In this document: positions 1 through 8,080 of the stretch, in pieces
Numbering within the stretch: position 1 is the stretch's first letter
Layout of the letters: each line of letters opens with the position of its first letter
DNA from: S5-327 sp965116015
GTDB taxonomy: Bacteria; Chloroflexota; Dehalococcoidia; Lucifugimonadales; Australimonadaceae
Assembly (NCBI GenBank): GCA_965116015.1
Contig: OZ220477.1
Coordinates: forward strand, 1,116,001 to 1,180,000
Length of the DNA: 64,000 nucleotides
Direction of reading: 5' to 3'
Made by a program: the position numbers and the translations under genes
The notes under the pieces: model-generated
What the model was told of the DNA's origin: nothing
Databases searched by the model: none
What the model saw: the letters and a program-made list of their open reading frames with translations, nothing else

Positions 1-2
1 TC

Positions 3-344
3 AACGTGCTCGATAGCGAATACATCAAATTCGCCCGCATCAAAGGAACCCCCGAATGGAAGGTCGTGTGGAAACACGCCCTCAAGAACGCCGCCATCCC
101 CCCCCTCACCCTCTTCGGAATCGTCGCCGGCATCCTCGTAACCGGCGTCGTGACGCTCGAAACCGTCTTCGCATGGCCCGGAGTCGGACAGCTCGCCCTC
201 GCCGCCGTCCTCGCGCGCGACTACGCCGTCGTCCAGGGCCTCGTTATCCTCATCTCCGCCATGTTCATCGCCATCAACCTCATCGTCGACATCCTCTACG
301 CCTACATCGACCCCCGCGTCCGCTACGGCGCAGGCGGCGGCTGA
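3..344 (+). CDS. ABC transporter permease, DppB/OppB type (5' end missing)
   Basis: This is the C-terminal 113 residues of an inner-membrane permease of the dipeptide/oligopeptide/nickel ABC family; the frame is open into the window edge, so the true start lies upstream. The visible part opens with the cytoplasmic EAA-type loop (EYIKFARIKG followed by WKHALKNAAIP), which docks the ATPase. Two hydrophobic membrane segments follow, around GIVAGILVTGVVTLETVFAW and GLVILISAMFIAINLIVDIL, and then the family-typical ending YAYIDPRVRYG. The next permease gene starts two bases after the stop, so the two should form the usual heterodimeric channel. The substrate cannot be told from this fragment; in this gene context a peptide or small organic solute is possible. 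Confidence 0.9.
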   Translation, partial: NVLDSEYIKFARIKGTPEWKVVWKHALKNAAIPPLTLFGIVAGILVTGVVTLETVFAWPGVGQLALAAVLARDYAVVQGLVILISAMFIAINLIVDILYAYIDPRVRYGAGGG

Positions 345-346
345 GC

Positions 347-1249
347 ATGGCCTCCCTGGCTCCCCCCGCCTCAGCCCCGCAGACGCTCGCCGCGCGACCG
401 CTCCGGCGCGCCTGGATGTTCTTCCGACGCTACCCCGTCATACCCGTCGCAACGCTCTTCATCGTCCTCATCATCCCCGCCCTGTTCGCAGAGATCATCG
501 CCCCCCACGACCCCATCGACGGCGACCTCCGCGCTCGCCTCCTACCCCCCGCCTGGACCGACGGCGGCGACTGGAACTACGTGCTCGGCGCCGACAGACA
601 AGGACGCGACATCCTCAGCCGTATGATCTACGGTGCCCGAACCGCCGCCCTCGTCTCCCTCGCCGCCCTCGCCCTTGGCGGCGCAGTAGGCGCCCTCCTC
701 GGCCTCCTCGCCGGCTACTTCGGCAGCTGGTGGGACCACATCATCATGCGCCTCGTCGACATCAACCTCTCGATGCCGCTCATCCTCCTCGCGCTCGTGC
801 TCGTCGTCCTCTTCGAACCCGGAACAACCACAACCATCGCAGTCGTAGCCCTCCTCCTATGGTCGCGTTACGCGCGACAGGTGCGAGCCGAAGTGCTCTC
901 CCTCAAAGCTATGGACTTCGTCGCCCGTGCGCGAGTGGCCGGAGCCTCCAACCTGCGCATCATCTTCCGGCACATCCTCCCCAACGTCTTCAACACCATC
1001 ATCGTGCTCGCCACGCTGCAAGTCGGCAACGTCATCCTCCTCGAAGCGTCGCTCAGCTTCCTCGGCGCCGGAATCCCCCCCCCGAATCCCGCATGGGGCG
1101 TGATGGTCGCCGAAGGACGCGACTACATCGTCACTTCGTGGTGGCTCTCCGTCATCCCCGGACTCGCCATTATGCTCACCGTGCTCTCGATGAACCTCTT
1201 CGGCGACTGGCTCCGCGACTACCTCGACCCCAAACTCCGCCAGCTCTAG
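347..1249 (+). CDS. ABC transporter permease, DppC/OppC type
   Basis: A 300-residue inner-membrane permease, the second half of a dipeptide-family importer. The start at 347 (MASLAPP) is two bases after the upstream permease stop, which indicates translational coupling; the frame is open further upstream only as a shadow. An N-terminal membrane segment (VIPVATLFIVLIIPALFAEI) is followed by the family motif LGADRQGRDILSRMIYGAR at about residues 78-96. The EAA loop reads DFVARARVAGASNLRIIFRH, and the typical ASLSFLGAGIPPPNPAWGVM and NLFGDWLRDYLDPKL close the protein. No ATPase or substrate-binding gene follows inside the window, so these must lie upstream or elsewhere. Confidence 0.93.
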   Translation: MASLAPPASAPQTLAARPLRRAWMFFRRYPVIPVATLFIVLIIPALFAEIIAPHDPIDGDLRARLLPPAWTDGGDWNYVLGADRQGRDILSRMIYGARTAALVSLAALALGGAVGALLGLLAGYFGSWWDHIIMRLVDINLSMPLILLALVLVVLFEPGTTTTIAVVALLLWSRYARQVRAEVLSLKAMDFVARARVAGASNLRIIFRHILPNVFNTIIVLATLQVGNVILLEASLSFLGAGIPPPNPAWGVMVAEGRDYIVTSWWLSVIPGLAIMLTVLSMNLFGDWLRDYLDPKLRQL

Positions 1250-1433
1250 AACGCGCCCCCGCAGAACACGATGGCAAGACCCGCGGCTTGAGCCGCGCTC
1301 CGTGCGCTCTGAAACCCGCGCCGACCACCCCACGCGTCACAGTGTGCGCCCTGGCCCCCTCCCCCGAATAGCCTACGACAACAGCGCTCCCCATCGCCGT
1401 CGAAGATCAAGCCGCCGTACGTCCGACCCATAA

Positions 1434-1449
1434 CCCCCCCCCCCCCCCC
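1434..1449. repeat. 16-base poly-C tract
   Basis: An uninterrupted run of 16 C residues lies in the 241-base gap between the convergent permease and cupin-like genes. No gene or clear terminator hairpin was found around it. Such tracts slip easily in replication and sequencing, so its length should be treated as approximate. Confidence 0.8.
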
Positions 1450-1490
1450 TGTGTCGCGCCGCGACGCGCTCACCCCTCAGGCCCGCGCCG

Positions 1491-2012
1491 CTAGTCGTAC
1501 CACTGACCCGTAACCGTCTTGCCGTCCGCGACGCCGGGATCCACAATCGTCGTCCTGAAAGGCGGAAACAGAATATCGACGATCACCCGCGGAGCAGGCG
1601 CAGGACGCGTCCGCTCAGCCACCAGCTCGTCGACGCGCTTCACGTGCGCCTCCAACGCGTTCGCAACGAAGCGCGCGAACTCCGGATTGCCCGACCCCCG
1701 GATCGCCTCCTCGTCGATGAGGCCCTCCACCGCCGCCTCCACAGGATTCGCCGGCGCCGGAACGCCCCCATGCGCAACCCCCGGCGGATTCCACGTAACC
1801 TCAGGACGCATCTCGTCCGAGAAGTGCACCGAAAGCTCCCCCGACTCGTGCGAGTGGCGGATTCCAACCTCCCCCGGAATCAGCAGCAGAGCAGTGACGA
1901 GACACTTGTCGTTCTCCACCAGCGTGTACCACTTCCGCTTGTGCGCTCCGGGAATCGTCTCGCCACGCCAGCCCTGCAGATCAGCCGGCAGCGTATAGGG
2001 ATTAATCGCCAT
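1491..2012 (-). CDS. Cupin-like hypothetical protein
   Basis: A 173-residue soluble protein with no signal peptide or membrane segment. The start is supported by GGGGAGGG just upstream of ATG. The middle reads HSHESGELSVHFSD and then PPGVAHGGVPAP, a spacing of His/Glu residues and a Pro-Gly turn that resembles the two metal-binding motifs of cupins, so a small beta-barrel metal-binding protein is plausible. The rest (an acidic Glu/Val helix region and a C-terminus near FPPFRTTIVDPG) I do not recognise. It is divergent from the Rieske oxygenase gene at 2176, sharing a 163-base intergenic region, so the two could be co-regulated. Function unknown. Confidence 0.7.
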   Translation of the reverse strand: MAINPYTLPADLQGWRGETIPGAHKRKWYTLVENDKCLVTALLLIPGEVGIRHSHESGELSVHFSDEMRPEVTWNPPGVAHGGVPAPANPVEAAVEGLIDEEAIRGSGNPEFARFVANALEAHVKRVDELVAERTRPAPAPRVIVDILFPPFRTTIVDPGVADGKTVTGQWYD

Positions 2013-2175
2013 ACCGCCCTCCCCTAGTCCTCTTAGTCGTTTCAGTCATCGCCCTGCCCGCCCGCTTGGCGAAACAGGGAACAAGCGCGCTATCGCCGCA
2101 GCGGCAACTCCGCTAGAATACCGCCGCCATAGCAGCATATCGCAACCCTGCGAAGAGTCGTTCACGGAGAAAATC

Positions 2176-3480
2176 ATGCTGAGCGCAACAGACAACGAAA
2201 TGCTGACTCGCGTAGGCAAGGGAACCCCCATGGGAGACCTGATGCGACGCTACTGGCTCCCCGTTATGCCCGTCGAAGAACTCGGCGAACCCGACTGCGA
2301 CCCCCAACGCTTCCGCCTCCTCGGCGAAGACCTCGTCCTCTTCCGCGACTCCAGCGGCGACGTCGGCGTCTTCTCCGAAGTCTGCCCCCACCGCGGAACC
2401 TCCCTCTTCTTCGGACGCAACGAACACAACGGCCTCCGATGCATCTACCACGGCTGGAAATTCGACGTCTCCGGCCAGTGCGTCGATATGCCCAACGAGC
2501 CCGACGAAACTAACTTCAAGCGCAAAGTCCGCGCCTGGGCGCACCGCGGAGCCATCCACGGCGGCGTAGTCTGGGCCTACCTCGGCGACGGCGATCCCCC
2601 AGGACTCCCCCAATTCGAGTGGGCCCTCGTCAAGCCCGAGCAGCGACGCTTCTCCCTCGCGCTCCGATCCTGCAACTGGATGCAGGGCCTCGAGGGCGAC
2701 ATCGACACAAGCCACCTCTTCTTCCTCCACGGCAGACTCAACCCCGACCAGCCCGCCTCCCTCGGCGTCTGGCATCAGGACAAGCATCCCAAACTCGAAA
2801 TCCGCCCCACAAACTACGGCGTCGTCTACGGCGCCAACCGCGAAGAAGACCCCCAAACCACCTACTGGCGCATCACCCAGTTCCTCCTCCCCATCTTCGC
2901 CCTCTTCCCCGCAAGCCCCAACGGCCTCGTCCCAGGCCACATATGGGTCCCCCTCGACGACCACCACACGATGGCGTGGACCGTCTCGTGGCACCCCGCA
3001 AAACCCATCGACGAAGCCCAGAACGACGGCTCCCTCGGAACCGCCCCCAACCCCGCCGGCGAACTCCTCCCAGACGCCCCAGGCCCCCTGGGACGCTTCC
3101 GCCCCCGCGCCAACAAGTCCAACGACTACGAGATCGACCGCAACGCCCAGCGAACGCAAACATTCTCCGGCATCGCCACCGTCTTCCTGCAAGACCAGGC
3201 CGTAACCGAAAGCATGGGCCCCATCCAGAACCGTGCCATCGAGCGCCTCGGAACCTCCGACAGCATGATCATCCAGGTGCGCAAGCGCCTCCTCCACGCC
3301 GCGAAAGCCCTCCTCTACGACGACGTCCCCCCGCCATGCGCCGACAACCCGGAGTGGTATCGCGTCCGCTCAGCCGTCGGAACGCTCCCCAAAGGCGAAC
3401 CATGGTACGAGAATATGCAGGAATGGCTCTACGCCGAAACCAGCGAACCCCCACCCCTCCAGCTAGCCGTCCCGCGCTAG
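2176..3480 (+). CDS. Rieske non-heme iron oxygenase, phthalate 4,5-dioxygenase type
   Basis: A 434-residue terminal oxygenase that would insert oxygen into an aromatic or related substrate using electrons from a partner reductase. The N-terminal Rieske domain shows both [2Fe-2S] ligand pairs: CPHRG at about residue 75 and CIYHGW about 20 residues later. The catalytic domain carries GDIDTSHLFFLHG, the Asp/His/His arrangement that binds mononuclear iron in the phthalate-dioxygenase group. The length fits that group, which lacks a beta subunit. GGAG lies just before the ATG, and a TAGAAT hexamer at 2114-2119 could be a -10 element. No reductase gene is adjacent. The exact substrate cannot be read from the sequence. 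Confidence 0.92.
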   Translation: MLSATDNEMLTRVGKGTPMGDLMRRYWLPVMPVEELGEPDCDPQRFRLLGEDLVLFRDSSGDVGVFSEVCPHRGTSLFFGRNEHNGLRCIYHGWKFDVSGQCVDMPNEPDETNFKRKVRAWAHRGAIHGGVVWAYLGDGDPPGLPQFEWALVKPEQRRFSLALRSCNWMQGLEGDIDTSHLFFLHGRLNPDQPASLGVWHQDKHPKLEIRPTNYGVVYGANREEDPQTTYWRITQFLLPIFALFPASPNGLVPGHIWVPLDDHHTMAWTVSWHPAKPIDEAQNDGSLGTAPNPAGELLPDAPGPLGRFRPRANKSNDYEIDRNAQRTQTFSGIATVFLQDQAVTESMGPIQNRAIERLGTSDSMIIQVRKRLLHAAKALLYDDVPPPCADNPEWYRVRSAVGTLPKGEPWYENMQEWLYAETSEPPPLQLAVPR

Positions 3481-3593
3481 AGCAAACCCCGGCGCCCAGT
3501 GCCTTCGCAAGAAAGTAGGCGAACCCGGCGGGTGGGTCTAGCAGGGATGGGCTGCCCGCTACTGATGAACCAAGCCTAGAAAGGAAATCCCGA

Positions 3594-4016
3594 ATGCTGA
3601 AACCGGTTGATCATCTGGGGCGAGCGTTAGGTAGCAAGGCGAAGGTGCATTACAGGATCGCGCCGAGGCTTGCGCCGTGCGGTCGGCGGGGCGGTTATCT
3701 TGGCGACGCGGCGTACTTCCGGCGGGCGTACCTCTCGGGGGATGCGTGCGGTGAGTGCGCCAGAGCGATCGAATGGGTTTTGTCATATGCGGAAGATGCG
3801 GCGAATATCATAAGGGGGGCGGCGCGGGATGCGGAATCGGCGGGACTTCCGGCGTTCGCGCGGCATATCGAGGGGGTGGCGGCGCAAGTCGAGGAGCTGC
3901 GGTGGGAGGCGCCTCTATGGGCGCCGATCCCATCGGAGCAGTCGGAGTCGGCGGTCGCAATCGCGGTCGCGGCGGCTTGGGGAATCAACACGGGCGGAGC
4001 GCGCCGGAACGAGTAG
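3594..4016 (+). CDS. Hypothetical protein of atypical composition
   Basis: A 140-residue reading frame preceded by GAAAGGAA at good distance from its ATG. It encodes an Ala/Arg-rich, mostly helical sequence with a Cys pair in DACGECARAIEWVLSYAED and no membrane segment. Its bases differ sharply from its neighbours: the coding strand is G-rich and codons end in G or T, whereas the flanking oxygenase genes end almost every codon in C. That could mean recent acquisition, or that the frame is not a gene; a longer antisense frame overlaps it. It sits alone between two oxygenase genes with about 75-115 bases on each side. I do not recognise it. Confidence 0.45.
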   Translation: MLKPVDHLGRALGSKAKVHYRIAPRLAPCGRRGGYLGDAAYFRRAYLSGDACGECARAIEWVLSYAEDAANIIRGAARDAESAGLPAFARHIEGVAAQVEELRWEAPLWAPIPSEQSESAVAIAVAAAWGINTGGARRNE

Positions 4017-4090
4017 ACATCTCCCCAACAAGCGCTTACGATTCGCACTATGCAGCATAACCGCGGGTAGCGTCCGACAAGGAGGCAGCT

Positions 4091-5491
4091 ATGGTGGCCA
4101 TTATTCGTGTGCGCGGAGATCGCTCTATACGCGACTACATCAACCCCGAGCGCGGCACAGTCAGCCGCGAACTCTACGTCAACCCCGACATCTTCGAGCA
4201 GGAGATGGAGCAGATATTCCAGCGATGCTGGCTCTTCCTCGGACACGAGAGCCAGCTCCCAAACCCCGGCGACTTTGTCATCAGCCGGATGGGCGCCGAA
4301 GAAGTCATCCTCGTCCGCGACCGCAAGGACAACCAGATCCGCGCCTTCCTCAACTCCTGCAGGCATCGCGGAATGAAAGTCGTCCGCTACGACCAGGGCA
4401 ACGCCCTCATCTTCACCTGCCCCTTCCACGCCTGGACGTACGACACCAAAGGCGCCCTCGTAGGCGCAGGCTTCCAGCACTCCCCCGAAGCCTACGCCGG
4501 AGAACTCCGGAAATCCGAGTGGGGGCTCGCCGAAGTCGCCCAATTCAAGAACTTCCACGGCTCCCTCTGGGCCACCTGGGACCCGAAAGCCCCCTCCTTC
4601 GAAGAATACCTCGGACCCTTCGCCGAGAGCCTCCGCCACTGCCTCCAGTCCAGCGACGGCGTCGACGGCGGCCTCGATATGTTCCCCCCCTTCCAGCGAC
4701 ACCGACTCCCCACCAACTGGAAAGTCCCCGGCTTCACCTCCGTAACCGACCTCACCCACACCGCCATGACCCACCGCTCCGCCGCCGCCGCCAAACTCCA
4801 CCAAGACCGCGGAGCCCTCGGCGGCCGCGACCGCCAGCGCAACGCCGCCCCCTTCCCTCAGAGCAAGTACGCCATCGGCGACCACAACCTCGGCCATGGC
4901 GGAATGTGCACCCTCTACCACAACCCCGGCATCCCCGAGTACGAGGACGAATGGTTCGAATCCGGCGTCGACGACTACTTCCGGCAGGCCAGAGACCGCA
5001 AAGCCCAGCTCTACACGAACCGCGTTATGGCCCCCCACGGATGGGGCGGCGGCCACTTCGCCATCTTCCCCTCCGTTATGGTCGACAGCTGGCGCCTCCG
5101 ATGGTGGAACCCCCACTCCGTCGGCGTCGTAGAACGCTGGACCCTCTCCGGCGTCGACAAAACAGCCCCCAAACACGTCCGCGACGCCGTCCGCCACTAC
5201 TCCGAACGCTTCAACGGCCCCGTCGGCTTCTTCGAATCCGACGATATGGAGAACTGGAACTACGTCTACCCCGCAAGCCAGGGAGCCCGCGCCCGCAAGC
5301 TCGACTACTACTTCGCCAACGGCCTCGGACGCGGAGAATACAACGACCGCCTCCCCGGCGTCGTCTTCAACGGCTCCTACACCGAAGAAGCGCAGCGCGC
5401 CCGCTTCAGCCGCTGGCTCGCCTTTATGGAAGCCGCCAGCTGGGACGACCTCTACCCCGTCAGCAAACAGGCCGACCACCGCATCTGGTAA
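4091..5491 (+). CDS. Aromatic-ring-hydroxylating dioxygenase, large (alpha) subunit
   Basis: A 466-residue catalytic subunit of a two-subunit Rieske dioxygenase (biphenyl/benzoate/naphthalene type). The Rieske domain has CRHRG at about residue 90 and CPFHAW about 20 residues later. The mononuclear iron site is seen as DLTHTAMTH, following NWKVPGF where these enzymes normally read NWK plus an Asn/Glu-rich turn; the third ligand is probably an Asp in FFESDDMENW. AAGGAGG stands before the ATG. The beta subunit is at 5824, so the operon order is alpha, small protein, beta, small protein. Ferredoxin and reductase partners are not nearby. The substrate is unknown. Confidence 0.93.
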   Translation: MVAIIRVRGDRSIRDYINPERGTVSRELYVNPDIFEQEMEQIFQRCWLFLGHESQLPNPGDFVISRMGAEEVILVRDRKDNQIRAFLNSCRHRGMKVVRYDQGNALIFTCPFHAWTYDTKGALVGAGFQHSPEAYAGELRKSEWGLAEVAQFKNFHGSLWATWDPKAPSFEEYLGPFAESLRHCLQSSDGVDGGLDMFPPFQRHRLPTNWKVPGFTSVTDLTHTAMTHRSAAAAKLHQDRGALGGRDRQRNAAPFPQSKYAIGDHNLGHGGMCTLYHNPGIPEYEDEWFESGVDDYFRQARDRKAQLYTNRVMAPHGWGGGHFAIFPSVMVDSWRLRWWNPHSVGVVERWTLSGVDKTAPKHVRDAVRHYSERFNGPVGFFESDDMENWNYVYPASQGARARKLDYYFANGLGRGEYNDRLPGVVFNGSYTEEAQRARFSRWLAFMEAASWDDLYPVSKQADHRIW

Positions 5492-5505
5492 AAGAGACGA
5501 CCGCC

Positions 5506-5736
5506 ATGACCGAACCCCGCAAGTACACGCTCACCGGCCCGAACGGCGTCGACGTCTTCCGCAGCCTCCCCGAGGGAACAACCATCACCCTCATCAACGG
5601 CGCCGCCGGAGAAATCACCGCCAACCCGCGCGACGGCGCCTACGTGCTCGTGCGATTCGACGCCCACCCGAACCCAGCCCTCATCGGCGAAGAGGAATAC
5701 GTCTTCTTCAACGAGGTCCGCGAGGCCATGGAGTAA
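5506..5736 (+). CDS. Small conserved-looking protein inside the dioxygenase operon
   Basis: A 76-residue acidic protein (MTEPRKYTLTGPNGVDVF...) that starts 14 bases after the alpha-subunit stop and ends 87 bases before the beta-subunit start. It alternates short strands and turns (TTITLINGAAGEITANP, GAYVLVRFDAHPNP) and ends in EEEYVFFNEVREAME, which suggests a compact beta-rich domain. There is no Cys/His cluster, so it is not a ferredoxin. Codon use matches the oxygenase genes, which supports it being real. Its place in the operon suggests a role tied to the dioxygenase, for example assembly or stability, but no function is recognised. Confidence 0.7.
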   Translation: MTEPRKYTLTGPNGVDVFRSLPEGTTITLINGAAGEITANPRDGAYVLVRFDAHPNPALIGEEEYVFFNEVREAME

Positions 5737-5777
5737 GACAGTAAGACAACGGAATAACCCGCCGCCTCGCCGAACGG

Positions 5778-5802
5778 GCGGCCGTCCGGCCAATCCGGCC
5801 GC
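5778..5802 (+). other. Hairpin between operon genes
   Basis: A 7-bp perfect stem (GCGGCCG paired with CGGCCGC) encloses an 11-base GC-rich loop, 22 bases before the beta-subunit ATG. There is no T-run, so it is not a classical terminator. It may tune relative expression or mRNA stability of the downstream part of the operon. Confidence 0.35.
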
Positions 5803-5823
5803 GAGAGGCGCGAGAGGAGCGCA

Positions 5824-6369
5824 ATGGTCGAAACCCCAACCCCTGCCGAGCAGACCTTGGCGAGCGTAGTCCTTCAGCATCAAGTCGAGCAGTTCCTCTA
5901 CAGGGAGGCCCGCCTGCTCGATGAGCGCAGACTCGAAGAGTGGCTCGGCCTCCTCGCCAACGACCTCCACTACTGGATGCCGATGCGCCGCAACATCAAG
6001 TTCGGCGACTGGGATCTCGAATTCACCGACGCCGACACCGAAATCAACTGGTTCGATGAAGGAAAAGACATCCTCGCCGGTCGGATCCGACAGCTGAACA
6101 CCGGCATCCACTGGCCCGAAGAGCCCGTCTCCCGCTTCGAACACCTCGTCTCCAACGTGGAAGTCGTCGAATCAGACGGCGACGCAGTCAGAGTCAACAG
6201 CAAATTCTTCTGCTACCAGAATCGCCTCCAGGACGAGGTGAACCACTTCGTAGGAAGACGCGAAGACCTGCTCCGCCGCGACCCCGACACGCAATTCAAG
6301 ATAGTCCGACGCAAAATCATCCTCGCCCAGAACGTCATGCTCCCCAAAGTCGTCAACACGTTCTTCTAA
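5824..6369 (+). CDS. Aromatic-ring-hydroxylating dioxygenase, small (beta) subunit
   Basis: A 181-residue protein with the hallmarks of the NTF2-like beta subunit of Rieske dioxygenases: an N-terminal helix VEQFLYREARLLDERRLEEW, then WLGLLANDLHYWMPMR, and a C-terminal FKIVRRKIILAQNVM. The family has no cofactor of its own and forms the structural half of an alpha3beta3 hexamer. GAGAGGAGCGC precedes the ATG. It pairs with the alpha subunit at 4091; length and motifs fit the family, so the subunit assignment is firm even though the substrate is not. Confidence 0.93.
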   Translation: MVETPTPAEQTLASVVLQHQVEQFLYREARLLDERRLEEWLGLLANDLHYWMPMRRNIKFGDWDLEFTDADTEINWFDEGKDILAGRIRQLNTGIHWPEEPVSRFEHLVSNVEVVESDGDAVRVNSKFFCYQNRLQDEVNHFVGRREDLLRRDPDTQFKIVRRKIILAQNVMLPKVVNTFF

Positions 6370-6431
6370 CCGCCAGCAGGGCCCGCACACTCGCGCCCAG
6401 CCCGCCAACAAACCCGAAAGCGACGCCAACT

Positions 6432-6776
6432 ATGCCCGCACGCATCGAGTGGAGAACCAACGCCCCCGGCGACGACGCCATCCTGTTCGTAGGCGAATTC
6501 GGCGAAGACAGCAACACCGTCCTGCGCGCCTGGAGCGCCGACTCCGCCCTCCTCAAGGACTTCCTGAACGATATGGCGACCCTCGACACCAACGTCGCCC
6601 CCCTCGAAGTCGACCCAGCCCTGCGCGACCCTGAACAGTGGGGCAAGCTCGTCCTAGCGCGAACGCCGGGCGGCGACGTGCTCGACGTCAACCCCGAACC
6701 CTACTGGGATGGCGTCTACTACTGGTTCCGTTCCCGCGGCGCAGACCCTCACCAATCCCGCAAGCCCGCCCGCTAA
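6432..6776 (+). CDS. Hypothetical protein, end of the dioxygenase operon
   Basis: A 114-residue acidic protein (MPARIEWRTNAPGDDAILFVGEF...) 62 bases after the beta-subunit stop and in the same direction. It has a strand-rich first half and an aromatic C-terminal patch, EPYWDGVYYWFRSRG. No membrane segment, signal peptide or metal-binding cluster is seen. Codon use is the same C-ended pattern as the oxygenase subunits. Together with the 76-residue protein at 5506 it forms a pair of unknown small proteins interleaved with the subunit genes, so an accessory role in oxygenation is an inference from position only. Confidence 0.65.
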   Translation: MPARIEWRTNAPGDDAILFVGEFGEDSNTVLRAWSADSALLKDFLNDMATLDTNVAPLEVDPALRDPEQWGKLVLARTPGGDVLDVNPEPYWDGVYYWFRSRGADPHQSRKPAR

Positions 6777-6830
6777 CCGCGCCCTCCCCCAACCCTCGCC
6801 ATCCGCCTCAGCCCCCTCTCACCGCCGCGT

Positions 6831-6987
6831 CCCGCTTGCGCCACAACCTCTCCCCGTGCGCTCCCCAACCCGCCGCTCCTCCCCGCTCCCCAACCCATCA
6901 TTCCCGCTTGCGCCACAACCTCCCCCCATGCGCTCCCCAACCCGCCGCCCTCCCCGCTCCCCCAACCCGTCGTCCCGCCTTGCGCAC
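6831..6987. repeat. Imperfect 72-bp tandem repeat, about 2.2 copies
   Basis: Two copies beginning CCCGCTTGCGCCACAACCTC at 6831 and 6903 are followed by a partial third at 6974. The unit is C-rich and carries no open frame of its own. It fills the convergent gap between the dioxygenase operon and the ion channel gene. Confidence 0.75.
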
Positions 6988-7001
6988 AGGAGCCCTCGCC
7001 C

Positions 7002-7832
7002 CTACGACGACCGGGAACCCTCGGACGACTCGCGCATCAGCCGCTCCTCGAGACGCCGCAGCGACTCCTGCGTTGCGCGCAGTTCCCGCAGCAACTCTTG
7101 CGCGCTCGGCGGCTCCTGCAGATCGCGCAACTGCTCCAGCTTCACCTCGTCAAGATTATTGATAACCACCGCAATCACAAGATTAGCCACCACAAACGTC
7201 CCCACCACCACGAAACTCACAAAGTACAGCCACGACAGCGGATGCTCCTCCATCGCAGCCGCCATAATCTCCGCCCAACCTTCCAGCGTAATCACCTCGA
7301 AAAGCGTCAGCAGCGATATCCCTAGCGTCCGCCAGTGCGCCGGATCCGTCTCGCTGAACAGCTGATGCCCCACCACCGCATAGACATAAACGATAATGCC
7401 CATCAACATCATCACATTCGCCACGCTCGGAATAGAGCGCACAAGCGCCCCAACAATCACCCGCAGCTCCTTGATAGTCGAAATGAGACGCATCACCCGC
7501 ATCAGCCGGGCCAAACGCGCCACCATCGCAAACGACCCCGCCGCCGGAATCAGCGCGAACACGATCACCGTGAAATCGAACACGTTCCAGCCGTCGCGAA
7601 AGTACCGCTGCGGGCGCGGAGCAAGAGCCGTCATCTTCAGAATGGCCTCGACAATGAACGCCCCGAGAATGACCCGGTTAGCCCAGTCGATCCAATCGCC
7701 GTACCGCTCAACGACGCCCGCCGAAGTGGCGAGGCCAAGCAGCGCGGCCGTAGCAAGAATGAGCGCGACAATGCCGAATTCGAACCAGCGCACGGCCACA
7801 ACGCGCTGCGCAAACCGCACTACGCTATCCAT
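7002..7832 (-). CDS. Voltage-gated ion channel, bacterial NaChBac/NavAb-like
   Basis: A 276-residue six-helix membrane protein with a voltage-sensor module (S1-S4) and a pore module (S5-S6). The S4 helix shows spaced arginines in RLARLMRVMRLISTIKELR. The pore loop reads LFEVITLEGWAEIM; TLEGW matches the TLESW selectivity filter of bacterial sodium channels, with Glu as the ring residue. S6 is WLYFVSFVVVGTFVVANLVI, followed by a C-terminal helix rich in Glu/Leu/Arg (LEQLRDLQEPPSAQELLREL), as in the tetramerising coiled coil of these channels. The start at 7832 (MDSVVRF) is chosen because the upstream extension is low-complexity. No clear ribosome site is seen. Sodium selectivity is inferred from the filter. 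Confidence 0.88.
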   Translation of the reverse strand: MDSVVRFAQRVVAVRWFEFGIVALILATAALLGLATSAGVVERYGDWIDWANRVILGAFIVEAILKMTALAPRPQRYFRDGWNVFDFTVIVFALIPAAGSFAMVARLARLMRVMRLISTIKELRVIVGALVRSIPSVANVMMLMGIIVYVYAVVGHQLFSETDPAHWRTLGISLLTLFEVITLEGWAEIMAAAMEEHPLSWLYFVSFVVVGTFVVANLVIAVVINNLDEVKLEQLRDLQEPPSAQELLRELRATQESLRRLEERLMRESSEGSRSS

Positions 7833-8080
7833 AGCAAAGGACGATCGCTCCTGAGCATAATCACCCCTGTTCTGCGCTCCCGCGCGCAACGCACAACGCA
7901 GGCGCCCCATTCTAACCCCGCGCGCCACAGCCCCGGCCTGGCCAGCCCCCCAACTCCCCCGTCCCCACGGCCAAGATAGCGACCTCGCCCCTCGCGCCCC
8001 GACCCCGCTACTCCTCCGCGCACCTAACCCCGTCGCTCCCGCGTTCGCGGCGACCCCGCCTCTTCCCTGCTCTCTCGCCC

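Noticed and set aside
2113..3297. A 394-residue minus-strand frame opposite the Rieske oxygenase
   Set aside because: It is a shadow of the real gene with the same Val/Gly/Glu bias and no recognisable motif.
3695..5479. A 594-residue minus-strand frame opposite the dioxygenase alpha subunit
   Set aside because: It is antisense to a clear Rieske enzyme; the Val/Glu/Gly-rich composition is the mirror of C-ended codons on the other strand.
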